Assembly (NCBI GenBank): GCA_022393335.1
Contig: JAJEKB010021277.1
Location: 1,627,667 to 1,691,666 of the forward strand
DNA length: 64,000 bases
Source: Macrotrachela quadricornifera
Taxonomy: Eukaryota; Rotifera; Eurotatoria; Philodinida; Philodinidae
Reading direction: 5' to 3'
The notes below the pieces were generated by a model. That model saw nothing but the letters and a program-made list of their open reading frames with translations. It made no database searches and was not told the DNA's origin. Below, piece by piece: positions 25,560 through 37,188 of this stretch (the stretch's first letter is position 1; every line of letters starts with the position of its first letter). Position numbers and translations under genes: made by a program.

Positions 25560-25865
25560 TAGGTCGATCGTTCCAGTGGACGGAACCCGCCGGAACCTGC
25601 AGGAAACTAGGCTTTTTCCGGAGAATTTCCGCCGTTTCCAGGCCGGATTAAAACGGAAACGGAAGGAAAAAGTCACGAAATATGGAAGCAGTATTCCCGC
25701 CGGAATTTCTTCGTACCGGAACTGTTCGAATCCTCTCAATTCCAGCAATCGGAAAAAGCCGGAAGAACTCAATATCCCACAGGATAATCATCGGAATCAC
25801 AGCGTAAACCACCGGAAACGGCGGGAACGAAGCTGCAAACCGGTGGAAATCACAACATATCCTAT
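25560..25865. repeat. Word island built on CCGGAA/TTCCGG
   Basis: About twelve CGGAA or TTCCG words, six of them CCGGAA or TTCCGG, in about 300 bp. The block is clearly richer in G+C than its surroundings. An open frame of 144 codons crosses it but its composition follows the word, so it is not called a gene. Confidence 0.7.
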
Positions 25866-25954
25866 TGTTAAAAACTTACTAGATTTCTCATACTATTTTC
25901 AGCATTTCTTCTCCAAAGGTCACTATTCAACAAATCATAAATTCTATTTCTGCT

Positions 25955-26400
25955 GAATATAATTCTTTAAGTATTTTCCCATGATTATTCCGAGAAATTC
26001 TTCAACATTTCAGTTAGTTTTTCTCATAGATTTCCTGATGGATTTCTAAAGGATTTCGCTCAAAATTTCTCAAGAATTTCTACGATTTCCTTTAGAATCT
26101 CTCAAGGATTTCTTGGATTTACTTGAGAATTTCTCTAGGATTTACTTGAATATTATTCAAGGATCTCCAGGAATTCCATATGATTCCAGTAGGAATTCCA
26201 GACGAATGCAATAGGATTTTCTTAAGAAATTCCCAAGGATTTCTATGATTCCTACAGGGTTTCATTGGGATTTCCTCAAGCAGTACTAGAGGATTTCTGC
26301 GTGTCTTTCGTTGGAATTGTACTAAGATCTTTCCTAGTCTCTCGATTTCACTAGGATCATTCCTAGTTTTGCTGGTAAATCTCTAAAATCGTTCTCAGAA
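25955..26400. repeat. Word island built on GGATTTC/GAATTTC
   Basis: GATTTC occurs about nine times, often as AGGATTTC, mixed with GAATTTC and GAATTCC variants, at irregular spacing over about 440 bp. It is the third such island in a row. Confidence 0.6.
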
Positions 26401-27784
26401 AATGCGCATGAAATGAGAAAAAAAACACTTGTATATATAGTTGTTAGGCTGCAAAAAAAAACGGTGAATAAGTAGTAGTCAGAAATTTTATTCAAATCGT
26501 ATTTGAATCTGATTTTTAGATTTTTTTTGAAATATGAAGAGTTAGTTAATTAACTCTTTTCAAAGGGTATGTTTCGGTTGAATTTTTTTCCCTATAGTTC
26601 TCCAAAAAAGATTTACTGGGAATCTGGATTTTTTATAAAAATGTTTCAAATACTCTCAGATCATAGAGAAGATTTTGATGTATCCACTAGTAAAAAAAGT
26701 GTCAGAAAAAGACAGATAGAGCACTTATAAACTTATTCTTTCTGATTAAGCTAAATATAGCTGAGATTAAATATTTACCCTTCGTCCATCAGCAAAATTA
26801 TACATTTTCCTTATGTGGGGTAAATGTATAATGCTGATAGTTATCTCTGAACAACCATCATCACTACGTTACACAATCCAAATTTTGATACAATAATTTC
26901 GCAGATTGATAGTGAAAATATTTCTATAAATGTATTGTGAAGAAATCTTTTTAAGATATTGGAAAATAAAAATATTATATAAGTTCTAAAAGACATGATT
27001 GATTTTATTATATATTTACCTCATCTTACTCTAAATCATTAGAAAAGAATGCATGCTTATTTCAAATAACTAGATAGAACTGAATTTTGTAACTGAATGT
27101 TGTGTGCAGAATCTCGACAAATCTGTTACTGTTGTGGAGGAATTTTTATATTTTTGAAGATTCTTTAAAAATTTCCGCATAATTGGAAATCTAGTAAGAT
27201 ATTCCTATTATCAAACTATTATGAAGTCCTATAAAAATATTTTCATTCTTCATAGTTCAAAAACAAAAAAAAATATTAAAATAAATTTTAAAGCTGTTTA
27301 TCATCATATTCATTCTTGATTCTTTGACGAAATTTGAGAATAGAAGTGATAGATTTTCTAGCACGATCGTATAACAAAAAATTTTGAAATTTCTGACAAA
27401 AACAGTGAATAAAAACACGACACAGATCGTTTCATATACTTATGTTACAACCTAAAGCTATAAAAAATACAAAGAACTGGAAAAAGTCTATCGTAAAAAA
27501 ATTTGTTTTGGTGAAAGAGACACTTCTAGTCTCCTTTCGCACTACTAAGCGAAATACATATAACTTCTTGAAGGATTATATTCTAACATATCTAAATTTT
27601 AATCTGGATGTTTTGTCAATCACAAGATAGAAATTATTACTGCTACCATTACGAATTGATTAAAACCATACTAAGAAACAATGATAGCGTGAATATAATG
27701 TTTTTGATAGTTGCAGTTGAGAGTTGGTTTCTCATTCGAAAAGAAATTCAATTAGCTATACATATATATATTTCTATGTTTTTT
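26401..27784. other. Intergenic
   Basis: About 1.4 kb of AT-rich sequence without a recognisable gene, RNA or transposon end. Confidence 0.4.
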
Positions 27785-28040
27785 TTCTCTTTCTCGTAGA
27801 GAAGAGTCTTCCAAACATAAATTGTCTGCTTGCTTGATTGCTTGCTTGTGTCCGCAAAGGTTAAAAAAAACATAAGGGTTGATCGAAGGGTAATCGAGGA
27901 AGAGGAATTCAAATCTGAGACCAGTTTTCTAAAAATTTTCTGAAGCTCAATTTTTTGAATAAACGACAAACTTTTAACAAAAAATATTTATTTTTATGAG
28001 GTTTGGTCAAAGGCAGTTAATGTCCAGGAACTTGAATTGT
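27785..28040. repeat. Dispersed repeat copy, related to 12535-13290
   Basis: Shares tcgtagagaagagtc, aaattgt(c/t)tgcttg, gaggaattcaaatctga, ataaacgacaaacttttaaca and gtttggtcaaaggcagtt with the 12.5-13.3 kb block, in the same order and orientation. Confidence 0.7.
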
Positions 28041-30743
28041 TGTAGAGAAAAGGAAAGATTTGGAAATTCGATAGTTTTTTTAGTCTGATGTACCTCATGT
28101 GGCCATTTAAATATGTTCAAGCTTCAGGATTGTCTAAATAGTTGAAAGCTTATGTCAATGAGCACAATAGAAGTCTTTTGAAATAGTCGGATATTCAAGC
28201 TTGCTGCTTTCCGTAGTGTCAAACGTTTGTATACATGTTTAAAAATCATCAAAAATTTATTTCAAAGTGTTCATTTTTGTGAAGTATAGAAAAAAAGCGA
28301 ACGAAATAAACATGATTATTTTACAAAGTAATATATTAGTAACTGCATAATTATCCACATTATCTACAATTATTCATCGGTAAAACTTACATATAAAATC
28401 TTGTTTATTCCTTATTCTGTGGTCTAGATTCAATCTTTTAGTTGGAAAATTGTTTATAGGAGATTTATAAATATCTAAATGAACAGTGATTGAATATAAA
28501 ATATAGTAAACGAAGATTTTGTGCTGATAGTAAATATTCAGATAGGAAGCGAGTGTTTTGATTATAGTAGGACACAATCTTCTTTTACTAAGGGTAAACA
28601 TTATTGTGATACGATATTACTTAATAGATACATGGTGGAGAAATCTCACACTCGGTGATATTGAATTATCTTCTTAAAAGAGAGTCCACGACATCACCAC
28701 CCAAACCGGTTTCCGAAAAATTTTAGATTTTGAAATAAGTTAGCTAGAAACCCAAAGTTTTACGATTTTTGAACAAAGTCTTATAATGTTTCAAGAAAAA
28801 CTTGTTTGAACCTACAATATCGATATATGAAAAATCTTGGATTTTCATACTTTTTGTTTTTTGAAGTTTTCAGCCAGAAAAAATTGATCAAAGGTATTAT
28901 CAATTTATACCAATAGATAGAGTGAAAGATGCTCTACAAAACCATATATTTTATTTATTTACTATACCTGTCAAGAAAAAAATAAATTCATTATAATGTG
29001 TGTGCTTGACGATTTCTGCATACTATATTTTTGTTTTTGCATCTTTTATGCACTTATTCTTAAAGAGTCCAGACTTACTTTTGCATATTCTTGTAGAGCA
29101 TCGAAAGGTACATCTTTTGATAAAAACATTTTTTTTTTTAAAGTACTAGCAAAGTCTCAAAAAGTCCAAAATAGTGCTGCTCACTACACATGATTTTTCA
29201 CATTTTTCATGAAAATTCACTGAATAGTCTTTTGTTTTGACGAGAATAATTACAATTTGTGTCAAAACTAATAATATATTTGGAATCAGCACTAAAAACT
29301 GGTCCAATCCATATGTATTTCAAGGATTTTTAGTAGACTTTTTTTTTCATCGTAAATTTTCGTCTGACTCCTCTCAAGCATTTGAAGACGCATGAGTTTG
29401 ATCGATACTCTGTCTATATAATTTAGATAAAAACCATTTAAAACAAAAAAAAATATGAAGGAAATAAACTGCCATCACTGTAGCGGTGTTCGTGGTATAA
29501 TACCATTATACCATTTATATCAGTAAAATCGGTACACCACTATGATTTCATTTTCTTCAAATTGTGTTTTTCTTTTTTTCATTCAATTTGCCGCAAATTC
29601 ATTTATCTCATCTAATGCTCATGGTTATAGCCAACATACTTTAGAAAATGAAAGGATAAAAAGCAAATAATTGCAGATTCAAACAATAACTACAATAAGC
29701 TAATCATTTTATAGTAATCAACATTAATCACTCATTTCAGAATTTGTAGTAATTTTTAGTATTTCTGAAACTTTCACATGCGTATTTTATTAGAGACTAA
29801 ACATGGTTAATTATTTATTAATTATTAATAGCAAAATCTCTTGTATTGTTATACAAATATCAAAAAAGTTCTTATTTCGATTTTTCGACCTAGTGGAATG
29901 TTTACGATAAAAAGTTATTTTCTCAACGATAGAAGGAATTTATCCAAAACTCATACATAGATTTTTAAGCATACATATGACAATTATAAATATGGAAAAA
30001 GAATTAATAAAACACGTGCTTATGATGAGTTGATGTATTTGGAAGGTATTCCTGCGAAGACTAGTATATCTATATGTAGACCTACCCATGACAGGCTCGA
30101 CTACTCAATGATTTTATCTTTGAAATTCGTTGAAAGTTTGTTTCTTATATCAAGCCTTGTCGAAGTTGTTGATTAGAATAGTTGAAGAACATAAAAACAA
30201 GATTAAAGAGAAAAAATGCAATATATTAGACATATGTTCAATAATAATATATCATTATAAACCTATTTTGGGAATAATAATTTTTTTGAAAATTTTTATA
30301 TAAAATACCATCTGAAAATGCTGAAAACAATATTTTTACATGTAACTCGACGAACTCTATCCATCAATACCAAAAAATTTTGTGGAAATTTTGACTTGCC
30401 GGCACCTTATTAACGAAACTAAGTTTTTATCCATACAATTTTATATTTCAACTACCCAGTTTGGTCAAAAAAAGTTCTATCAATTTCAAAAATGTACCGA
30501 ATACCAAAAAACAAGAATGGAAGTGGAAACACATAGATAAATATAGAGCGAAACTCTACTTGATCAATATCTTAATACATCGTACAAAATATAAAAATTT
30601 TGAATTAGTTTTCTAATCTATTTCAGTCATAAATTTAAAGCAAAAATGAAAAGCAGATATTCCCTCAATTATTCATTAGTTAATTTTTCTGTTTTCATTT
30701 ATGATGATGCAATAATTATAAGTCTATTTAATCGATCATGTGT
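28041..30743. other. Intergenic, with a decayed repeat at about 29265-29390
   Basis: No gene recognised. The part near 29265-29390 (aaaactaataatatatttg and then a caaaaactgg-like block ending in ctcctctcaag) is a diverged relative of the foldback centre at 23635-23760. Confidence 0.4.
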
Positions 30744-31240
30744 TCAGTTCAATAGTTTTTTTATTTGACCTCTTGCAACTCGTCGTTGTTGTATAACTCT
30801 CTTGCCAATAATTGTTTGTTGAAACTGTTCTGGATACATTGTCGATGGTAGTACATGTAAAATGAAACCTAACAATTGTGGTAGATAGGAGAGAAAATAG
30901 GTTGTTAATAAAATGTTTGTTGATTATTTCTCTTAGCTCGTGCTCGATTATAAGCTGCTTGAACTGTCAAGATTGTGATTGAGATGACTTGAATAAGAAA
31001 TGAAATAAAACAATGAATTAAGACATTGACACGATTATAAGTTGAGATAGATAATTGAACATAATTAGTAACACAAAGAGTTGTATTAATAGATGTGTAA
31101 GAAAGATCATCAATTGTTGTATAATAAATAACTTCATCTGTATGCATACTAAATACAAAACACAATCACAAAGATACTAAAACCTATTATTCGACGTGGA
31201 TTTATCAATGTAGCATATTCAGATATTTTTTTCCCCATAC
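30744..31240 (-). pseudogene. Rhodopsin-like GPCR fragment, TM4-TM5 and TM7/tail
   Basis: On the minus strand, NPRRIIGFSIFVIVFCI (loop 2 into TM4) is followed after a one-base frame slip by SMHTDEVIYYTTIDD and a TM5 segment ending ILTVQAAYNRARAKRNNQQT. A second frame change leads straight into LTTYFLSYLPQLLGFILHVL, a TM7-like segment, and a basic tail ending GQIKKLLN and TGA at 30744. TM6 is missing and nothing upstream encodes TM1-TM3. With at least two frame breaks, an internal deletion and 5' truncation it is a pseudogene. The subfamily is not assigned; the peptide-receptor style of bdelloid GPCRs is the closest impression. Confidence 0.72.
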
Positions 31241-31886
31241 TCAACATGAAACATCACATTTTAATACTGCATTCCATCGTATTTGAAATTATAAAAACAT
31301 TTCGAGAATTTTTTTATTTTATGATATTTGTAGAGTTTTCGATGATATACCTTTCGATAAAAAAAAATTAAGTTTTTATTATTTGCTTATGCCGAAATAT
31401 TCATAAAACAAATAATGTCGCAATCATTTTGAAACACTCGGTACATGTATATAGGACAACATATATAAATAATCCACGTATAAGAAGGAACGACGTATAC
31501 ATTCGATGCAAGAAAGGAAAAAATAAACAAAAAAGTGTATATATACTGTTGAGTACTCTGTAATAGTCAGAACTATCTTAGAAAATGCCATGTATGTCAT
31601 AATTTACATCAGTTAGCTATTCTTTCATTCTTATCATTGTATTTGGTTTTTTTTCTTCTTTTATGTATTAGACATTTATTTATTTCTATCCAGTAAAATT
31701 TTATCTTGATTATTCATCAAAATAGAATTATATTTACGTTGTTTGTACGATGGGAGAATAGAAATAATTTTCCCACGTTGTCATCGTATGTCAGAGAAAG
31801 AAACCATTCGTTCTTTCACAAAAAAAAAGCAAAAACATCAATAAATAGTAACATTTTTTTTATCAATACATAAGTTAAAAAATCAT
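31241..31886. other. Intergenic, promoter side of the death-fold/GH18 gene
   Basis: No gene recognised. A-rich runs precede the ATG at 31887. Confidence 0.4.
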
Positions 31887-34800
31887 ATGGATTCTGAAAT
31901 AGATTTTCGCGCATTATTGATTAAATTACAAGATAGTTTATCGGATAATGATCGACGTCGTTTACATTTTTTATTTGGTAATATTATATCAAGAAGATTA
32001 CGCGATGACCTATCAATTAATGGTACACTAGATTTACTTGAATCTTTAATTGATCATGGAAAAATTAATGATCAAGATATTGATTTTCTAATATATGCTT
32101 TTCAAAAAATTGATTGTCATCATATTGCGAAACGACTACAAGGTTTATTGATATTTTTATTTTCAAAATTAAAATATTATTCTTTTTTTTTTACTCAGAA
32201 CATGCACGAGATATACAAAAATATCAACATATAGCACAACCAACATTATCGCAACAAGTATTGAATGATATCGAACACGATAAAATTTCCTCTACCGGTA
32301 GGTCTTGTATAGTTTAAAATACCAAGGAAAAACTTTTGTCTGATTTGTTTAAGTCTCCAAAAACTTGCGAGTTCTATTCAAATTTTCAGAAACGTATTCA
32401 GTCTAAGTTCCAACATAATTCTTATTAGATTCTGTCTAAATTTTTATCATGAACTTGTTCTTTCTTATCCGAATAGAGATAAAATGATAATATTTTACAA
32501 GAAAAATTCACGAGATTAATTTATTTTTATTTATAGCATTTCAGCACAAGAAATTACAAATGAAATCCGATATTTCAATTGAAAATGGTTCTTCTTCACT
32601 TTCACCATTAAACTCACCAGGAAATATCAAACAAAACAATACGATTATTGATCAATCGTTACAAATGCGAAAAAAATGGAATTATTGGAAAATAATTGTA
32701 ATTACATTTATCATTGTAGGCATCATGGCTATAATTCTCTTATGTATCATTATATTCGTCCGAAAACAATCCAAAATACCTAAAAATTACAGTGAGTTAC
32801 ATCAATCAAAATGAGAATTTTTCGTGAGTTCTACAATGATAAATTGATATTTTCTTGTAATATTCGTTGATGATATCATATGAATCTATTTGGATCAATG
32901 AAGTGGTACATTCAAATTTGATTTTCAGAAATAAGAATAAGAAATATTTTACACTGAAAATATAGATCATTATATATGAGTATTCAATGATTCTAGTGAA
33001 AGTATTGTTCATCTAAAAGTTACCATTCATTAGTGTGTACATCTTCACTTGCATGTATAGAATGAATTTCTATAGAATAATTATGTTCACAGTTAAATTT
33101 CACGAGGAAACTCTTCCAAATGGTAACTTTCTTTCTCGATGTATGATTATTTTATTGAATATTCAGTCTATCGCAAGATCTTATGAAAAACTTAAAAAAC
33201 TCACTATTTTGTTTATAATTCTAACTAGAAGATGATATCATCACTATTTGTTATTTTTCTATTATAGTGAACAATAATGTTAATATAGGTCCTAATTACT
33301 TACATACAATGAAAACAACTCCAGTCATTCTTGGTTACTTTACTAGTTGGTCGATTTATAATCGTCAATACTTTGTTTACAATATATCAGCCGATAAAAT
33401 TACTCATATAAATTATGCCTTTGCTAGTATTAACTCGGATGGACTTATTGAAATAAGTGATCCAAATGCCGACGTTTCTGCATTGATGCCTGGTGATACA
33501 TGGGATCAATCATTACGTGGTAATTTTAATCAATTGATAAAATTAAAAAAAAAATATCCACATTTAAATATACTTATTTCTATCGGTGGTTATGTAATGT
33601 TTTTTAAATTACAAATATTATTAACTAATCAAATCTTGAAAATATTTTTCTAGGATGGATCGAGTAAATTTTCTGATGTCGCTATGAATACTAAAAATCG
33701 AGTGAAATTTGCTGTATCATGTGTTGAATTTGTTAAAAAATATGATTTTAATGGAATCGATATATCCTGGTGAGTAAGAGAAAAAAATATTATCCCTTAT
33801 TTCTCTTCCATATGTAGATTCTGAAAAGAATATCTATTGAACAGTATATGATTAAAATAACATCGCATTGTTGACAGTTAATTATTATTTAATAAGCTTT
33901 TTTTAACTACGAATTTGTAATAAATATATAAGAGAAATAAGGGCCGATATTTATCCAATTACTTTTGTACCACATGTTATATAAAGAACTAATAACTATC
34001 ATTTGATTTGTAGGAAATATCCTGTATCAGGTGGTTCATCAAAGAATATTCATCGTCCAGAAGATAAACAAAATTATGTTCTTCTTTTGAAAGAACTTCG
34101 AAAGCAATTAGATGCAGTAAAAACTAAAAAATATTTATTAACTATTCAGTAAGAAGAAAAATAAATAATCTCAATTGAAATTATCGAATATTTTGTTTTA
34201 TAAACAGAGGTGGAACTGGTGAATATATAAGGAATATGAATTTATCTAGTATGATTATTTATCTCGATTGGATAAATGTTCTTACCTATGATTTTCATGG
34301 TTAGTTTTAATAATAAAAACTAATATTTTTAATTTTCTATTTTTGAAGGTAATTCGGAATCAAAAACAAATCATCATGCTGCATTGTATAGAAATAATGA
34401 AGAGGAAAGAAATGATATTATTCTGAGACTTAATTGTGATGCAGCAATTCAAACATATTTAGAAGCTGGAGTACCATCGAATAAAATTGTTATGAGTATT
34501 CCTTTATATGGACGTGGTTGGCAAGGTGAATGATCGTCTTTTTTTTTTCTTTTTGTTCTTTTAATGAAGAATAAAATTAATTTAGGAGTAAATAAAACTG
34601 TACGAAATGGATATTTGCAATTAACATCAAGTGCAATTCCATATGGCACATGGGGAGCTGGTGTTTTTGATTATGATCATTTAAAAAAAGATTTTATTCC
34701 ATCATATAAACGTTACTTTGATGATCAATCTAAAGTACCATATTTATTTAACTTATCAACAGGTATTTGGATTAGTTATGAAGATTTAGAATCAATTGAT

Positions 34801-34956
34801 TGGAAGATAAAATATATTAAAGATCGACGATTACGTGGTGTTTCTTTTTGGGAATTGAGTAATGATCATCAAGCAGAATTAATTGGTGCAGTATTTAATG
34901 GATTGACTAATGGTATTGATGTAACATCGATAGAATCGTTTTCATCTAATTTATAA
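31887..34956 (+). CDS. Death-effector-like domain + membrane span + GH18 chitinase-like protein
   Basis: Nine-exon model: 31887-32142, 32199-32297, 32537-32791, 33268-33593, 33654-33769, 34014-34148, 34208-34299, 34349-34525, 34586-34956. All introns are GT-AG and the total is 1,827 nt, giving 608 aa. Residues 5-85 form a death-fold with DED-like spacing (FRALLIKLQDSLS, LHFLFGNIISRRL, LDLLESLIDHGKI, FLIYAFQKID). A polar linker leads to one membrane segment (about 171-193) flanked by basic residues. From about 215 a GH18 barrel shows VILGYFTSW, ISIGGY, WINVLTYDFHG, GRGW and VSFWELSND. The catalytic motif DxxDxDxE reads N-G-I-D-I-S-W-K (345-352), so the proton-donor Glu is Lys. Inference: a type II membrane protein with an outside sugar-binding, non-hydrolytic domain and an inside death-fold. 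Two adjacent genes read as one is unlikely, because exons 3 and 4 join in frame. Confidence 0.82.
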
Positions 34957-36043
34957 TAAATCTCATCAGATATAGAAGATTCTCTATGGCAAATAGAAAC
35001 TGAAGTGACACAAATAAGTGATTTTTGATAATCTTCATCAATGATAACTATTGAAACTATATTCAACCGATGATCAGATTATTTATCAGGACAAAAATAT
35101 GCTTGCATTTGTAGGCAAAAGCATTCTCTTTTTATTCATTTTTTTTTTAAATTTCATTTTTTATTTCTACTAGTATCAACCAATATGATAATCAAATCAA
35201 GAGAAAGGATTTGCCATATCTTGCTTATTTGTTATTTTGATTTTTCTGTCATCTGAACAATTTTTTTTTAATTGCGCACTTTACCATTGACCAAATGTTT
35301 TCGATTAGGTTTTAACTTGATGATAAACAGGCTGACTCCAGTACCTGAAGTTGTCTTAATGAGATTTTCAGAAAATCAAATTAGAGTGTTTTTCTTTTAA
35401 TTTTCTAAATCTAAATCGATTTCTAATTGTACGTCATTCTAAACAATATTAATGTTTTTGACAATACATCACAATCTGAAAATTATATACACAATAACTC
35501 TTAAAAAATAGTCAGATTATTTGTCTATTATAAATATATGTAAGACAGCGATCAGAGAGATAATATTATTACATCTGATAATCTTCTTGAAATAAAGAGT
35601 TTTTTTTATCAATGTGACAACAGATAATTTTTTTTAATTTTTTGTATATAGTTAATTCTAATGAACCTAATTATAAAAATCTTTCATCTAACTCGAACTG
35701 ATCTCAAAATTTAGTAAAACTATGATAATAGCTTATATTATCTTAATGAAAATGTTCAGTCTTTTTGAATTTTAAAAGATCTTTTTCGTAGAAATCATGG
35801 AAAATTATTATAAATTTCTTGTCAATGATTGGAACACACATATTTGTGAGTATTAGTGACATGTGATGAATATTATCGGTTTAATCGCTAATGAATGTTT
35901 CTATGCATTTTTTCTTTAATTGAAAAAGATGTCAATATTCTATTGTATATATTTTATACAAATAAATGTTTTTAATATTATTTTAAGTTTTAAAGTTAAA
36001 TTAGTATTCCAAATTATCAGATATATTAACTAAAATTGTCCTT
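34957..36043. other. Intergenic
   Basis: About 1.1 kb, very AT-rich, nothing recognised beyond the likely 3' untranslated region of the preceding gene. Confidence 0.4.
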
Positions 36044-36440
36044 TATTATTTAACGCCAATATATGTTATTGGAATATTAGAAAATCTGATTAATATAATT
36101 ATTTTCTTGCGGTATAATTTACGTTTTAATGCATGTTTACAATATTTTATTGGTTATATCAATTGCTCAAATAATTCTTTTTAATAGTTTTGCTATAAAT
36201 AAAATAATGACATATATAATCTGTTATGATCTTCGTCAAACAATGATTGTTTTTTTGTAAAATATAAATCTATCTTTTTGTTGTTGGTCTTGAACTCATA
36301 CGTCAATTTTTATGTTTAATTTCAATTGATCGATGGATTATATCAACAAAAAATATACATATACGAAATTATAGTTCATCACATGTTGTTCGTCACTATG
36401 GATGTCTAGTAATGTACAAAATCGTCGTCGTATTCAATTT
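36044..36440 (+). pseudogene. Rhodopsin-like GPCR fragment, TM1 and TM3/loop 2
   Basis: YYLTPIYVIGILENLINIII and FLRYNLRFNACLQYF (36044-36180) look like TM1 and the first intracellular loop. After a stop and frame change, FLCLISIDRWIISTKNIHIR at about 36295-36370 has the TM3 DRY-like motif as DRW. Stops and frame changes separate the pieces and no later segments follow. It lies on the strand opposite to the 30.7 kb fragment and contains the complementary half of a receptor, but there is no proof that they were one gene. Confidence 0.6.
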
Positions 36441-37188
36441 GTTTTTATAAATAAAATAATCTGTATCCCATAATAGATGGTCGATTTTTATATGTCCTTC
36501 TTTTTCATCATTTAGTATGTCTATTTTAAAAACAAAATTTTCTGATATACTATCGAGAATCCATGCATACTAGACGGCTTATTTCTCCTTCAACATATGA
36601 TTTCCGATGTTTAACTTTTTATCCGATAACAGACATACAAATGTTCGATACTATGCGTATAGATCGAAGCCTTACGGTGTCATACTCTTCTATTGCACAT
36701 ATTTTTATAGTCTTACACCTTTTCTAATGTGAAACTTATGAAATTTCCGAGAGTTTTATGTTTTTTTTCAGCATGGAAAATTAGACCACCAGAAGTTGAA
36801 ATCTAAAATAAATTATTTTCTTTTGATATTTTTACACGGTTCGATAGGGTTCGTTGAGCTCTAAAAACCTGTATATATTAAGAGATTTTTAAGGCAGTTT
36901 TCTGAGATAGAAAATTTTAAAAAATCATTAGGACAATCTTAAAAAGTCTGTAAAAACTTGTTTTTTTTATATGGAAGAAAAACACTCCATTTTTTTGGAT
37001 AAGATTAGGGATGCTTTATTTTTCTATGTTCAAAAAAAGTCTTAATTTCGTATAAAATTTGTCAGATTTTTAACTTGAAATTATAGCGCTAACTCCCCAG
37101 CAAAAGGTTATATACAACCTTATATATCTAGATTTTATACTTGTCTATTCCTAGTGTCTTTCTTTTTTTTTAACAAAAGTCATACATG
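36441..37188. other. Intergenic
   Basis: No gene recognised; the right end is the 3' side of the sulfatase gene. Confidence 0.4.

Noticed and set aside
25522..25956. 144-codon frame through the CCGGAA island
   Set aside because: Its residues simply follow the repeated word; both strands are open for the same reason.
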